Shown: piece by piece, positions 42,984-53,913 of the stretch
Layout of the letters: each line of letters starts with the position of its first letter
Position numbering within the stretch: the stretch's first letter is position 1
Source: Psychrobacillus psychrotolerans
Lineage (GTDB): Bacteria > Bacillota > Bacilli > Bacillales_A > Planococcaceae
Reading direction: 5' to 3'
Assembly: GCF_900115805.1 (NCBI RefSeq)
Contig: NZ_FOXU01000001.1
Location: forward strand, 806,001-870,000
DNA length: 64,000 nt
Position numbers and translations under genes: made by a program
The notes under the pieces: generated by a model
What the model was told of the DNA's origin: nothing
The model's database searches: none
What the model saw: only the letters and a program-made list of their open reading frames with translations

Positions 42984-44846
42984 TTATTTACCCCCTTTAT
43001 CATTCATTAAATCTTCTTTGTGAATATGGAATCCATGATCATCTTTTATAGAACGAACAGCCATAGAACCAAGTGTAATTGCTAAACCTAATACTATAAC
43101 AGGAATCGCCCAATCTTTTTCACCGTTATATAATGCTCCAAATGCAGCGATAAACAAACCGAAAGTCATAACAATTGGAATGATTGAATTGTTAGGCATA
43201 TGGATATCAGAAAGTGGTTCTGCATATGTCATACCTTCTTTATTACCTTCTTGTTTTTCAATCCAGAATGTATCTAATCCACGAACAAGTGGAGTTTGTT
43301 TAAAGTTATAAAACGGAACTGGTTGAGGAATAGCCCACTCTAAAGTACGGCCGTCTTCCCATGGATCATTGCCAGCAGGTACATTCTTAACAACTGTTAT
43401 GATAATGTTCACTACTAGAATAATAACTCCCACTGCCATGAATGCAGCTCCAATTGAACTGATTAAGTTGAATAAATCCCAACCTTGATCTGCTCCGAAC
43501 GTAAATACGCGACGTGGCATACCCATTAGTCCTAAGAAATGCTGTATGAAGAAAGTTAAATGGAATCCAATAAAGAAGAACCAGAACGTCCATTTACCTA
43601 GTTTTTCACTTAACATTTGGTTGAACATTAAAGGCCAATATAAGTGTACTGCTGCTAAAATTGCTAACACTACCCCACCTACGATTACATAGTGGAAATG
43701 AGCAACGATAAAGTATGAATCATGTAATTGATAATCAAGCGGAGCTGCTGCTTGCATAATACCAGTTACCCCACCTGCTACGAATGAAGGAATGAATCCT
43801 AACGCATAAAGCATTGGAGTTGTAACTTTAATACTTCCTCCCCAAATCGTAAGCAACCAGTTAAATATTTTCATACCAGTAGGAACAGCGATTGCCATAG
43901 TAGCAACTGCGAAAATAGCATTAGCTGTTGGTCCTAAACCAACCGTAAACATATGGTGAGCCCAAACCATGAAGCCTAAGAAACCGATTAATACAGTTGC
44001 AAAAACCATAGAAGAGTAACCGAATAAACGTTTACGTGAGAATAAAGCAAATATTTCTGAGAATATACCAAACGCAGGTAATATTAAGATGTATACTTCA
44101 GGATGCCCGAAAATCCAGAATAAATGCTCCCAAATAATCGTATTACCACCCATTGTATGATCAAAGAAGTTACCACCGAACATGCGGTCTAAGATTAAGA
44201 AAAATAAACCAATAGTAAGTGGTGGGAATGCGAATAATATTAATGCACTAGCTACAAATGTAGTCCAAGTAAACAATGGCATACGCATGTATGTCATACC
44301 TGGTGCACGCATATTAATGATCGTTACAAGGAAGTTAATACCTCCTATATAAGTACCAGCACCGGCTATTTGAAGTCCAAGTGCATAAAAGTCAATACCA
44401 TGACCAGGAGACGCTAGCGATAATGATGCGTAAGAAGTCCATCCCGCATCAGGCGCTCCTCCCATAAACCAAGATAGGTTAAGGAAAATACCACCGAACA
44501 AGAATAACCAAAATCCAAGTGAATTTAGAAATGGAAACGCTACGTCACGTGCACCAATTTGAAGTGGCATAACGGCGTTCATAAATCCAAATAATATCGG
44601 CATGGCCGCTAGGAAAATCATCGTTGTTCCGTGCATTGTAATAATTTCATTGAACAGTCCAGCACTAACAAAATCATTATCTGGTTGTGCTAATTGAATA
44701 CGAATAAGCATTGCCTCAATACCACCGATTACGAAGAACAAACCGCCGGCAGCAAGGTACATGACTGCAATTTTTTTATGGTCTACTGTTGTTAAATAGT
44801 CCCATAAAGTTGCGCCAAAGCCTTTTTTCTTTGCGATAGAACTCAC
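42984..44846 (-). CDS. ctaD: Cytochrome caa3 oxidase subunit I CtaD
   Basis: The catalytic haem-copper subunit reduces oxygen and pumps protons. The 620-aa protein (GTG 44846, 8 nt after GGGAGG) has haem a ligand His in [10 protein letters not shown], the CuB site [19 protein letters not shown] with His-Tyr crosslink residues, AHHMF, and [10 protein letters not shown] with the haem ligands of helix X. About 12 to 14 helices; length matches Bacillus CtaD. SD and start lie 34 bp after ctaC. Confidence 0.97.
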   Translation of the reverse strand: MSSIAKKKGFGATLWDYLTTVDHKKIAVMYLAAGGLFFVIGGIEAMLIRIQLAQPDNDFVSAGLFNEIITMHGTTMIFLAAMPILFGFMNAVMPLQIGARDVAFPFLNSLGFWLFLFGGIFLNLSWFMGGAPDAGWTSYASLSLASPGHGIDFYALGLQIAGAGTYIGGINFLVTIINMRAPGMTYMRMPLFTWTTFVASALILFAFPPLTIGLFFLILDRMFGGNFFDHTMGGNTIIWEHLFWIFGHPEVYILILPAFGIFSEIFALFSRKRLFGYSSMVFATVLIGFLGFMVWAHHMFTVGLGPTANAIFAVATMAIAVPTGMKIFNWLLTIWGGSIKVTTPMLYALGFIPSFVAGGVTGIMQAAAPLDYQLHDSYFIVAHFHYVIVGGVVLAILAAVHLYWPLMFNQMLSEKLGKWTFWFFFIGFHLTFFIQHFLGLMGMPRRVFTFGADQGWDLFNLISSIGAAFMAVGVIILVVNIIITVVKNVPAGNDPWEDGRTLEWAIPQPVPFYNFKQTPLVRGLDTFWIEKQEGNKEGMTYAEPLSDIHMPNNSIIPIVMTFGLFIAAFGALYNGEKDWAIPVIVLGLAITLGSMAVRSIKDDHGFHIHKEDLMNDKGGK

Positions 44847-44880
44847 AACTTTAACCTCCCTCATAATTTATCTGTGGAAC

Positions 44881-45963
44881 TTATTTTTCTACAGATAGTC
44901 CCATTAGGTATGCTGCAAGAGCATCTAATTGAGCTTCACTAAACTTTTCGCCATCGTTAATAGCTTCTGGCTGAGGCATTAAGTTACCCGGTTTGTACTC
45001 TTGAGGATTATTAATCCATTTTTTTAAGTTTTCTTCATCATGAGCCATAAATCCAGCAACACGATTACGGTCACCAAAAGTAGCTAAGTTTGGTCCCACT
45101 CCACCTGTAGTGCCTGCTCCTGAAGTAGCATGACAAGCTATACAGCTAGTATTAAAGATTTCTTCACCTTCCGTTGCAAGATCATCTGTTGCAACATTTT
45201 GTGTAGTTTTCATAGATTCAACCCAAGCATTGAAATCGTCTGATTCCAATGTTTTAACTTTGAAATCCATTAGAGCATGTGACGGTCCACAAAGTTCCGC
45301 ACATTTACCATAGAACACACCTTGTTCTAAACTTGCAGATGCGTCATCAAATTCTAAATAGAACTGGTTAACGTTTTCTACGTTTGTATCCATTTTACCA
45401 CCTGCTGTAGGAATCCAGAAGGAGTGCTTCACATCAGCAGCTTTTAAATTGAAAAATACTTTTTGATCAGTTGGTACTACTAACTCTTGAGATGTAACTA
45501 TCCCAAGGTCTGGATACTCAAATTCCCACCAATAAAGTTTAGCAGTAACATTTACTGTTACATTTGTTTTGTTACCTTCTTCGTCTACTTGATCCATTGC
45601 AGCTACATCAGCATGTTTATACGTATAGTAAACAGTTGGAATAGCCAGAACGATTAACAGTAATATTGGAATAACTGTCCATACTATTTCAAGCGTATGA
45701 CTTCCTTCTACTTGTTTAGGAATAACATCTTCCCCAACTTTTTTACGACGGAATTTCACTAGTGCAACAACATAAATAATTACTACTACAATAATAACTA
45801 AAGCCATAATAGCAGATGATAGTAATAACAAATTAAATTGATCTCTTCCGACTTGTCCTGCAGGTGTAAGCGTTGATAAGTATTCTTCGCCACAACCCGA
45901 TAAGAAAATCGTTAGAGCTGCTAACAGTGAAAAAAGTCGCCATTTTTTAAGCCCTCTCATCAT
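44881..45963 (-). CDS. ctaC: Cytochrome caa3 oxidase subunit II with fused cytochrome c, CtaC
   Basis: The 360-aa lipoprotein accepts electrons from cytochrome c. It has a signal peptide with lipobox LSGC (Cys24), two helices (about 43-70 and 93-112), the CuA domain with KHSFWIP and CAELCGPSHALMDF, and a C-terminal cytochrome c domain with CIACH, characteristic of caa3 rather than aa3 enzymes. The upstream ATG 45999 is possible; ATG 45963 gives a normal signal peptide. Confidence 0.95.
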   Translation of the reverse strand: MMRGLKKWRLFSLLAALTIFLSGCGEEYLSTLTPAGQVGRDQFNLLLLSSAIMALVIIVVVIIYVVALVKFRRKKVGEDVIPKQVEGSHTLEIVWTVIPILLLIVLAIPTVYYTYKHADVAAMDQVDEEGNKTNVTVNVTAKLYWWEFEYPDLGIVTSQELVVPTDQKVFFNLKAADVKHSFWIPTAGGKMDTNVENVNQFYLEFDDASASLEQGVFYGKCAELCGPSHALMDFKVKTLESDDFNAWVESMKTTQNVATDDLATEGEEIFNTSCIACHATSGAGTTGGVGPNLATFGDRNRVAGFMAHDEENLKKWINNPQEYKPGNLMPQPEAINDGEKFSEAQLDALAAYLMGLSVEK

Positions 45964-46062
45964 AGCTAAATCAAACCCCTCTTTCATAGTTGTTTTCATG
46001 TTTCTTTGGACTGTGGTTCTGTTTATATGAATTCTTGTTGACTAAAGAAAGAATTCCAGCAA

Positions 46063-46986
46063 TTAGATAAAGATAGAAAAAATAATTATAGCTACGAATA
46101 ATATCGTCATATAGTTTAAGGAATATATAAACATCCCTGTCGCCCACTTGATATCATCTTGCACACGGAAACCTTTTATAGAGAAGTATAACCACCCCAA
46201 GTTAAGTGCTGTTGCCAACACAACAAATAGTACACCTAAATCCATCAATAAAAATGGTAATGGGAATAATAATAGAATCCATAAAAGAATTGACACTTTT
46301 GTACGTTTGAAACCTTTTACTACAGGCAGCATGGGAATATTAGCAGCACGATATTCTTCCGTGCGCTTCATCGCAAGCGCATAAAAGTGTGGAGGTTGCC
46401 ATGCAAACATAATTAAAAATAAAGCTAATGCTCCAAAACCTAAGCTAGGTTCAACAGCTGCCCATCCAATCACCGGCGGTATTGCACCAGATATACTGCC
46501 AACTATAGTATTACTCACATGTTTTCGTTTAGACCACATCGAGTATAACACAACGTAACTGACGATTCCTGCTAGTCCCCAAACTCCAGCTGAAGTAGAG
46601 GCCATAAACAACAATATTTCACCTACAATCATTAGTGAAAACGAAGTTATTAACACTGATGTTGGACTAAAACGTCCAGTAACTGTAGGTCTACCTTTTT
46701 TGCTCTTCATGACAGGATCTATATCACGATCGATAAAATTATTCATAGCAGCAGAACCTGCGATAATCATGCCTGATCCAATTAGCGTATAAAATAATAT
46801 GTCTAACTCTCTAAGAAAGTTTCGATCCGTAAATTGAAATGCTAGCCACATACCAGTAAATGTTGTAAATAAGTTAGAGTTAACTATACCTATTTTAATG
46901 AGCGATAGAAAATCTTGATAAAAAGTATTATTAATTTGTTCAGATTCCCTCTCATTAGTCGCGGTAATAGAATGACCATTTGACAT
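46063..46986 (-). CDS. ctaB: Protohaem IX farnesyltransferase (haem O synthase) CtaB
   Basis: CtaB farnesylates protohaem IX to haem O, the precursor of haem A. The 307-aa protein has about nine helices and the UbiA-family Asp motifs NNFIDRDIDPVMKSKKGRPT and, less clearly, on the second loop YRAANIPMLPVVKG. SD GGAGGGG. It is divergent from ctaA and upstream of ctaC with a 99-bp gap. Confidence 0.95.
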   Translation of the reverse strand: MSNGHSITATNERESEQINNTFYQDFLSLIKIGIVNSNLFTTFTGMWLAFQFTDRNFLRELDILFYTLIGSGMIIAGSAAMNNFIDRDIDPVMKSKKGRPTVTGRFSPTSVLITSFSLMIVGEILLFMASTSAGVWGLAGIVSYVVLYSMWSKRKHVSNTIVGSISGAIPPVIGWAAVEPSLGFGALALFLIMFAWQPPHFYALAMKRTEEYRAANIPMLPVVKGFKRTKVSILLWILLLFPLPFLLMDLGVLFVVLATALNLGWLYFSIKGFRVQDDIKWATGMFIYSLNYMTILFVAIIIFSIFI

Positions 46987-47146
46987 GCTGCCCCTCCTTT
47001 CAAAGTTGTAAGCATATTCCGCTACCTTTTACTATAACGAAAATCTTTCTTAATTTCTACAGTTAATGATAATTTTCGCATAAATATAGTTTAGATAGTT
47101 TTTTTATACTCAGAACATATCAATAGTAAATCATTTCTAGATTTTA

Positions 47147-47188
47147 TTTGTGAAAGTTAGAGTACGAATTTATGAACATTTTGTGAAT
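47147..47188 (+). promoter_or_regulatory. Pair of ResD-like boxes in the ctaA-ctaB divergent region
   Basis: TTTGTGAAT (47180-47188) exactly matches the B. subtilis ResD consensus, and TTTGTGAAA (47147-47155) differs at one base. The two are 33 bp apart, about three helical turns. In B. subtilis the response regulator ResD activates ctaA. The rest of the 323-bp intergenic region is AT-rich, without other clear signals. Confidence 0.5.
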
Positions 47189-47309
47189 AACTATAACTAG
47201 GTATATTAGTTTGAAGGTTATACATTGTATTTTCCATCGCGATTCGATATCATCAAAAAGCAGATACCGTCTTTTCAAGACGAGCAAGATACACAAAGTA
47301 GGTGGCGTA

Positions 47310-48221
47310 ATGCACATTCATAAAATTTTAAAATGGTTAGCTGTTGCTTCTACAGTAGGTATGCTGCTCATTCTATTAGGAGGAGCATTAGTTACTAAGA
47401 CCGATAGTGGTATGGGTTGCGGTAGACACTGGCCTGGCTGTAATGGACAACTTATACCTGATGTTATAACAGCTGAAGTATTAATTGAATTTTCTCATCG
47501 TCTAGTTACAGGTGCTGTTGGTATATTAATCGTAGCACTTGCAGTTTGGGCATGGAAAGCACTTGGACATGTCCGAGAAACAAAATTTTTATCAGCAATG
47601 GCAGTTTTTTTCTTAGTAGCGCAAGCATTAATTGGTGCTGCCCAGGTAAAATGGGGACAAGGTGACTTTATACTGGCTCTTCATTTTGGAATCTCTCTAA
47701 TCTCTTTTGCTTCGGTGTTATTACTGACCTTATTAATTTTTGAGATTGATCGCAAGTTTGATACAGATAAGATCAGAATCGGCAAAACATTAAAATTCCA
47801 TACAATTGGTGTAACACTTTATTCTTATATTGTTATTTACACCGGCGCATTAGTACGACATACAGAATCTAGTCTCATATGTAACGATTGGCCCTTATGC
47901 AATAATGACCAGTTTGCTCTTCCTACTAATTTATACGAGTGGGTCCAAATGGGACATCGAGCTGCTGCAGGATTAATATTTATATGGATACTCATTATTG
48001 CGATTCATGTAATGCGAAATTATAAACAGCAACGCGCAATTTACTGGGGATGGTCCATCTCTTTAATATTAGTTTCGTGCCAAGTAGTTACCGGTATGTT
48101 AGTTGTATTGACTAAACTTAATCTTTACTTAGCTTTACTACATTCTTTATTTATCTCCTTACTATTCGGTTTACTCTGTTATATGATTCTATTGTTATCC
48201 AGAAGTAAATTGAATAACTAA
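47310..48221 (+). CDS. ctaA: Haem A synthase CtaA
   Basis: CtaA oxidises haem O to haem A for the caa3 oxidase. The 303-aa protein has eight helices in two four-helix halves, each with haem-binding His (EFSHRLVTGAVG, LHFGISL; VQMGHRAAAGL, LALLHSLF). Paired extracellular cysteines occur in GCGRHWPGC and CNDWPLC, typical of Bacillus CtaA. I start it at ATG 47310, just after AGGTGG; the longer frame upstream covers the promoter region. Confidence 0.95.
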   Translation: MHIHKILKWLAVASTVGMLLILLGGALVTKTDSGMGCGRHWPGCNGQLIPDVITAEVLIEFSHRLVTGAVGILIVALAVWAWKALGHVRETKFLSAMAVFFLVAQALIGAAQVKWGQGDFILALHFGISLISFASVLLLTLLIFEIDRKFDTDKIRIGKTLKFHTIGVTLYSYIVIYTGALVRHTESSLICNDWPLCNNDQFALPTNLYEWVQMGHRAAAGLIFIWILIIAIHVMRNYKQQRAIYWGWSISLILVSCQVVTGMLVVLTKLNLYLALLHSLFISLLFGLLCYMILLLSRSKLNN

Positions 48222-48227
48222 AAGAAT

Positions 48228-48263
48228 AAAGGCTGTTAGACAGAAATGTCTAACAGCCTTTTA
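48228..48263. terminator. Bidirectional terminator, ctaA / pycA
   Basis: AAAGGCTGTTAGACA and its complement (15 bp) enclose GAAA, with a U-run on each side, between the convergent ctaA and pycA stops. Confidence 0.92.
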
Positions 48264-48264
48264 A

Positions 48265-51200
48265 TTATTCTTTATCCATGACAATCAATAAATCACCTGT
48301 TGCAATTGCTTCTCCAGCAACAACATGAATCTCTTTTACAACTCCGTTAAATGGTGCTTGCACTGTAGTTTCCATTTTCATCGCTTCTGTAATAAGAAGA
48401 TGTTGACCTCTTTTTACTTTGCTACCTGTAGAAATAGCAACCTTTAGAACAGTACCTGGCATAGTTGCTCCAATATGACCATCATTCGTTAAATCCGCCT
48501 TAGGTTTTGATAAATGACTCACTTCTACATTCATATCTTGAATAGAAATTTCTCGTGGTTGACCGTTTAGTTCGAAGTAAATAATACGGTTACCATCATG
48601 AGTCGGCTCACTTATAGACACTAACTTGATGATTAACGTTTTTCCAACTTCGATTTCTACTTCAATTTCTTCTCCTAATCTCAATCCGTATAAAAACGTC
48701 GGCGTATCTAGTACGGAAACATCCCCAAAGTTTTTATCTGTTTCACTATATTCTTCAAAAACCTTTGGATATAGCGTATAAGCAAGAACTTCTTGGCTAG
48801 TAACAGGGCGATCTAATTTATGGAATAGCATTTCTTTAATCGCTTCGAAATCAACCGGCTCCAATAATTCACCCGGACGCACCGTGATTGGTTCACGATC
48901 TTTTAAAATTACTTTCTGTAGCTCTTTTGGGAATCCTCCATAAGGTTGCCCAATATATCCTTCAAAAAACTCTATAACGGAATCTGGGAAATCGATGGTT
49001 TTACCTCTCGTAATGACAGAAACTTCATCTAAGTTATTTTGTACCATGAATAGAGCCATATCCCCTACTACCTTAGAAGAAGGAGTAACTTTTACCACAT
49101 CACCAAATAACATATTTACGCGAGAATACATCTCTTTTACTTCTTCCCAGCGATCGCCAAGCCCTACTGCTTTCGCTTGTTGTTGAAGATTACTATATTG
49201 GCCACCTGGCATCTCATGAACATAAACTTCCGTATGGGGACTCATCATACCGCTTTCAAAGTCTTGGTAATACTTGCGGACATCTTCCCAGTAATAAGAA
49301 ATTTTCTCAAATGCATCGATATTTCCTATCACTTCTCTGTTCGATCCTTTTAACGCATAACTTAGACTACTTGCACTCGGTTGAGAGGTTAGACCTGCCA
49401 TAGCCCCTAATGCCGTGTCGACTATATCTACACCAGCTTCAATTGCTTTTGCATAAGTAAATACTCCGTTACCGCTTGTATCATGTGTATGAAGATGTAT
49501 AGGAATGTCAACCGTGCTCTTTAACTCGCTTACTAACCGATAAGCTGCTTCAGGTTTTAATAATCCAGCCATATCTTTAATCGCTAGAATATGCGCTCCA
49601 GCGCTTTCTAATTCTTTTGCCATGTCTTTATAATACTGCACAGTATATTTGTCTCTAGAGTCATCTAAAATGTCTCCTGTGTAACATAACGCCGCTTCTG
49701 CTATCTTTCCTGATTGTCTAGTTGCATCTATCGCAACTTCCATCCCTTTGATCCAGTTTAAGCTGTCAAAGATTCGGAATACGTCAATGCCCGCTTCTGC
49801 AGATTTTTGTATAAATTCCTTTATAACGTTATCTGGGTAGTTTTTGTATCCTACTGCATTGGCTCCACGGAATAACATTTGGAATAAGACATTTGGAATC
49901 ATTTCTCTCATTTTTATCAAACGATCCCATGGATTTTCTTTTAAGAAGCGGTAAGCAACGTCAAAAGTTGCTCCTCCCCACATTTCATATGAAAACAAAT
50001 TATGCATTCCTTGCGCTGATTCTTTCGCAATACCGAACATGTCATGAGAGCGAACGCGTGTTGCTAATAATGATTGATGTGCATCTCGGAAAGTTGTATC
50101 CGTTAATAGAACGCCCTGTTGCTCCTTCACCCATTTAATCACTCCATCGGCACCTTGTTCATCTAAAATTTGTTTTGTGCCTTTAGGTGGAGCAGTGCTT
50201 AGATCAAAACTAGGTGTTCTAGCCTCTCCAAAGATAGGCTTGGACTTTTTCTCGATACCTGGGAAACCATTAACAGTAACGTTCCCTATATAATTTAACA
50301 ATTTAGTTCCACGGTCTTTGCGATTAGGGAATAAAAACAGCTCAGGTGTAGAATCAATGAAACTCGTATTAAATTGTCCAGAAATGAAACTCGGATGTTT
50401 TACGACATTTTCTAAGAATGGGATATTCGTTTTAATCCCCCGGATTCGAAACTCTTGCAAATTTCTGTCCATTTTAGCAGCAGCTTCCTTGAAGGACATA
50501 CCCCAAGTACTAACTTTAACTAACAGAGAATCGTAGTACGGGGTGATGATAGCCCCTTGGAAACCATTTCCCGCGTCTAAGCGTACGCCAAATCCTCCAC
50601 CCGAACGATATACCATTAACTTTCCTGTATCAGGCATGAAGTTATTTAAAGGGTCCTCCGTTGTTACTCGTGACTGAATAGCGAATCCGAATAATGGGAT
50701 ATCTTCTTGCTTTGGAATCCCCATCTCTTCACTATTCAGAGCAATACCATCTGCGATTTTAATCTGTGCATGGACAATATCCACCCCAGTAATCATTTCT
50801 GTAATTGTATGTTCCACTTGAATGCGTGGGTTTACTTCGATAAAAAAGAATTCATTATCTGTCACTAAAAACTCTACTGTTCCTGCATTTATGTAAGATA
50901 CATTATTCATTAATTGGACAGCTGCATCACATATTTTATCGCGCAACTCTGAATTTAAGGAATTTGAAGGTGCTATTTCTACGACCTTTTGATGTCTTCT
51001 TTGTATAGAACAATCACGTTCATATAAATGGATTAAATTACCTTGAGTATCTCCTAGAATTTGAACTTCAATATGTTTAGGTTCGAAAATACATCGTTCT
51101 ACATATACTTCATCTGAACCAAAAGCCGCTTTCGCTTCTGATTTAGCACGTTCAAATGCACTTGCAAGCTCATCTTCCGATTGAACAACGCGCATCCCGC

Positions 51201-51705
51201 GTCCACCGCCACCTAAAGAAGCTTTAATCATTAATGGATAGCCATGAGCTTCCCCAAATGCCTTAACCTCTTCTACAGTATCTAAAGGACCATCGCTACC
51301 CGGTATAACAGGTATACCCGCTAATGTTGCTTGTTCACGGGCTTTTACTTTATCGCCAAACATATCTAAATGCTTGGATGTTGGACCGATGAAAATAATT
51401 CCTTCTTCTTCACATCTCTTCGCAAAATCCACATTTTCAGAAAGGAAACCATACCCCGGATGAATGGCATCAGCCTTACTTTCTTTAGCAATTCGAATAA
51501 TATCTTCAATATCTAAGTATGCATCAATAGGCTTCTTACCTTCACCAACAAGATAAGACTCATCGGATTTAAATCGATGGAACGAGCCGGTATCTTCTCT
51601 TGAATATATAGCGACTGTTCGAAGGTTTAACTCCGTACATGCTCGAAAAATACGGATTGCAATTTCTCCCCTGTTTGCAACTACAATCTTTTTAATCTTA
51701 TTCAT
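48265..51705 (-). CDS. pycA: Pyruvate carboxylase
   Basis: The enzyme carboxylates pyruvate to oxaloacetate to refill the TCA cycle. The 1146-aa single chain has biotin carboxylase (1-450: KASLGGGGRGMRVV, CSIQRRHQKVVE, FIEVNPRIQVEHT), carboxyltransferase (about 530-800: TTFRDAHQSLLATR, WGGATFDVAYRFL, HTHDTSGNG with metal ligands), the tetramerisation region, and a C-terminal biotinyl domain with EAMKMET. Length matches Bacillus enzymes. It lies between ctaA and ftsW as in B. subtilis. Confidence 0.98.
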   Translation of the reverse strand: MNKIKKIVVANRGEIAIRIFRACTELNLRTVAIYSREDTGSFHRFKSDESYLVGEGKKPIDAYLDIEDIIRIAKESKADAIHPGYGFLSENVDFAKRCEEEGIIFIGPTSKHLDMFGDKVKAREQATLAGIPVIPGSDGPLDTVEEVKAFGEAHGYPLMIKASLGGGGRGMRVVQSEDELASAFERAKSEAKAAFGSDEVYVERCIFEPKHIEVQILGDTQGNLIHLYERDCSIQRRHQKVVEIAPSNSLNSELRDKICDAAVQLMNNVSYINAGTVEFLVTDNEFFFIEVNPRIQVEHTITEMITGVDIVHAQIKIADGIALNSEEMGIPKQEDIPLFGFAIQSRVTTEDPLNNFMPDTGKLMVYRSGGGFGVRLDAGNGFQGAIITPYYDSLLVKVSTWGMSFKEAAAKMDRNLQEFRIRGIKTNIPFLENVVKHPSFISGQFNTSFIDSTPELFLFPNRKDRGTKLLNYIGNVTVNGFPGIEKKSKPIFGEARTPSFDLSTAPPKGTKQILDEQGADGVIKWVKEQQGVLLTDTTFRDAHQSLLATRVRSHDMFGIAKESAQGMHNLFSYEMWGGATFDVAYRFLKENPWDRLIKMREMIPNVLFQMLFRGANAVGYKNYPDNVIKEFIQKSAEAGIDVFRIFDSLNWIKGMEVAIDATRQSGKIAEAALCYTGDILDDSRDKYTVQYYKDMAKELESAGAHILAIKDMAGLLKPEAAYRLVSELKSTVDIPIHLHTHDTSGNGVFTYAKAIEAGVDIVDTALGAMAGLTSQPSASSLSYALKGSNREVIGNIDAFEKISYYWEDVRKYYQDFESGMMSPHTEVYVHEMPGGQYSNLQQQAKAVGLGDRWEEVKEMYSRVNMLFGDVVKVTPSSKVVGDMALFMVQNNLDEVSVITRGKTIDFPDSVIEFFEGYIGQPYGGFPKELQKVILKDREPITVRPGELLEPVDFEAIKEMLFHKLDRPVTSQEVLAYTLYPKVFEEYSETDKNFGDVSVLDTPTFLYGLRLGEEIEVEIEVGKTLIIKLVSISEPTHDGNRIIYFELNGQPREISIQDMNVEVSHLSKPKADLTNDGHIGATMPGTVLKVAISTGSKVKRGQHLLITEAMKMETTVQAPFNGVVKEIHVVAGEAIATGDLLIVMDKE

Positions 51706-51717
51706 TCAATTCGCCCC

Positions 51718-52881
51718 TTATTGTCTATTTTTTTCATGCTTCACGAACATAGATACGTTCATCAATATCCCAAGTGCTGCCGATAAAATAATTATGGAAG
51801 TACCCCCGTAACTTATAAACGGAAGTGGTACCCCAGTTAGCGGAATAATTCCAAGCATTCCACCTAAATTTATAAAGGTTTGAAACCCTATAATACTACC
51901 AATACCCGCAGCGATCATGCGAGCTTGTGGATCTTTTGTAGATAAAGCAATACTAATAGCTTTAAAAACAATAAAAAACAGTCCACATAAAACAATTAAT
52001 ACTCCGATTAGTCCAAGTTCTTCTGCTATGATAGCCATGATAAAATCAGTATGTGGTTCTGGTAAATATCCATATTTCTGATTGGAATTCCCTAAACCTA
52101 AACCAGTTAAACCACCTGATCCAATAGCAATATAACCATTTACAATTTGATATCCAAATCCTTGCTCGTAATCAAAAGGATTGAAAAACGCTTCTAACCT
52201 CCCTCTACGACGTTCTGTCAACAACGCATCTTTTAGCATATAGATGGCAAACAATCCTGCTACTATAACTATACCAATTAATCCGATTATTTTGGAAAAT
52301 GATTTAAATTTAATTCCACTTGCTGCAATTACTGAAATAGCAACGAAACTAATAATCATTGTATTTCCAACATCCGTCTCCATCATGATTGAAACGAAAA
52401 CAAAAAATAACACGATTAATGGTGGTCCAACAGATTCGTTTAATTTATTTAATGTACCATTTTCTGATTTTTTTGCAAATATACCTGCGAAATATAAAAT
52501 TATTACTAGTTTAGCAATTTCGGATGGTTGTATATTAAAACCTATATCTATCCAACTTTGCGAACCACTCTCTCCACCCACACCGATAAAGTGTACGGAA
52601 AATAAAAGTGTAAACATCACAAGAAGCATGAGTTTCATTACTGTTTTGTTTTTATAATGTTTATACGGAAAAAAAGCTGTTATAAATAAAACCGGAATAC
52701 AAAGTAATAAGTTATTTTTTTGCTTATTAAAGAAGTAATCTGGCTCCCACCCATAATTGAGTACGGCCCACCCCATACTGGCGCTATAAATCATTACTAA
52801 ACCGAAAAGGCACAAAGCTAAGTATACAAAAAATAATGGGTAGTCAAAGTTTTTAGCGTAACGTTTTAAATATGTAGTCAT
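51718..52881 (-). CDS. ftsW: Cell division SEDS glycosyltransferase FtsW
   Basis: FtsW polymerises septal peptidoglycan with PBP2B. The 387-aa protein has about ten helices and the SEDS motifs GSQSWID, IQPSEIAKL, ETDVGNTMI, GYLPEPHTDFIMAI and PFISYGGTS. It sits upstream of pycA, the B. subtilis ftsW position, separate from the dcw-located SpoVE. SD AGAGGTATGA. Ends 12 bp before pycA begins, so read-through is expected. Confidence 0.94.
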   Translation of the reverse strand: MTTYLKRYAKNFDYPLFFVYLALCLFGLVMIYSASMGWAVLNYGWEPDYFFNKQKNNLLLCIPVLFITAFFPYKHYKNKTVMKLMLLVMFTLLFSVHFIGVGGESGSQSWIDIGFNIQPSEIAKLVIILYFAGIFAKKSENGTLNKLNESVGPPLIVLFFVFVSIMMETDVGNTMIISFVAISVIAASGIKFKSFSKIIGLIGIVIVAGLFAIYMLKDALLTERRRGRLEAFFNPFDYEQGFGYQIVNGYIAIGSGGLTGLGLGNSNQKYGYLPEPHTDFIMAIIAEELGLIGVLIVLCGLFFIVFKAISIALSTKDPQARMIAAGIGSIIGFQTFINLGGMLGIIPLTGVPLPFISYGGTSIIILSAALGILMNVSMFVKHEKNRQ

Positions 52882-52910
52882 ATAATCATACCTCTATTTC
52901 TTTGGATAGA

Positions 52911-52945
52911 AAAAAAACTCAAACAGATAGTTTGTTTGAGTTTTA
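52911..52945 (-). terminator. ylaN terminator
   Basis: AAACTCAAAC and GTTTGAGTTT pair, followed by eight U residues on the minus strand. It should isolate ylaN from ftsW. Confidence 0.9.
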
Positions 52946-53227
52946 TTATTTTTCTGTATGGATCTCATGTAAAACAGACATTTCTTTTTCAAGTGAGGCA
53001 ACAATCTCTTTTCCTTCACTCTTTTCTAGAAGTCCAAGTTTTACCGCAAAATCTATTTCACGAGATAATCCAAACATTTGCGTGTCTAAAACCTCTTCGT
53101 ATAGAGGGCATTGAGGCATCATTAAATTATCCATCTGCACTTTTATAAGCTGCGCGATTTTTTCTGCATCTTTTTTCAAAAGCTCTAAAGCTTTTTCTTG
53201 ATACGAAATTTGTATATTAGTATCCAT
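52946..53227 (-). CDS. ylaN: UPF0358 protein YlaN
   Basis: A 93-aa, all-helical acidic protein. [52 protein letters not shown] is the UPF0358 core in length and pattern. YlaN is essential in B. subtilis on standard medium and has been linked to iron homeostasis and Fur. SD GGGGG. Located next to ftsW as in B. subtilis. Confidence 0.92.
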   Translation of the reverse strand: MDTNIQISYQEKALELLKKDAEKIAQLIKVQMDNLMMPQCPLYEEVLDTQMFGLSREIDFAVKLGLLEKSEGKEIVASLEKEMSVLHEIHTEK

Positions 53228-53404
53228 GAGGACGCCCCCATTTTTATTATTTCTAATTATTTAGCTCCCTAAAGTGTATCTTTTGAAGAGGAAAATTGCA
53301 AGCATTCTCTTATTGAAGTTAGCTAAATAGTTAAATATTCTTTAGAACTTTTTAATTTAAAGGTATACTTATGAAGATTAGATAGTTTAGAGGAGGCAAT
53401 TCTG

Positions 53405-53902
53405 TTGGAACTTATTATACCAGTTAAAGGTGCAGTTAAATTTAATATTACATTAGACCCTACTGTTTGGATTTTTGATGATCGTAAAATCGATCTGGAT
53501 GAGTTTTTTTCTGGGAAGTATGAATATAAAGATGAACTAGAAGAGTATACAAAAGTTACATCTGCTCATTGGTCACGAGAGATTATCGAGGGCTCTACAA
53601 ATCCACCAACTCTTCAAACAGAGAAAAAATATGAACGGACAAAAGCACTGACAAGTACTTTCGGAATTGATATGAAGCCATTTATCCTAAATTCTGAACC
53701 TTTGCCAAATGCCACAAAAGTTGTGGTTGAAACTACTGAGGAAGAATATATATTCTCTTTAGAAGACTTAGATAAGCTATTATTGAAATTTAGTCATAAA
53801 GGTAAACCACTACGTGAGGATGGTCCTGTTCATATATTGAAAAAAGATGGAACAAATATTAATGCTCCAATCAAATTTGTCACAGCATTCCGTGTAGAAT
53901 AG
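53405..53902 (+). CDS. YlaL-position conserved hypothetical protein
   Basis: A 165-aa soluble acidic protein, starting TTG 53405, 8 nt after AGGAGG. It begins with IIPVKGAVKFNITLDPTVWIFDD and ends NAPIKFVTAFRVE; the middle includes TSTFGIDMKPFILNSEPLPNA. No catalytic motif is visible. Its position between ylaN and ylaI corresponds to ylaL in B. subtilis; I cannot confirm the family. It precedes ylaI by 11 bp. Confidence 0.75.
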   Translation: MELIIPVKGAVKFNITLDPTVWIFDDRKIDLDEFFSGKYEYKDELEEYTKVTSAHWSREIIEGSTNPPTLQTEKKYERTKALTSTFGIDMKPFILNSEPLPNATKVVVETTEEEYIFSLEDLDKLLLKFSHKGKPLREDGPVHILKKDGTNINAPIKFVTAFRVE

Positions 53903-53913
53903 GAGATGTTTAG

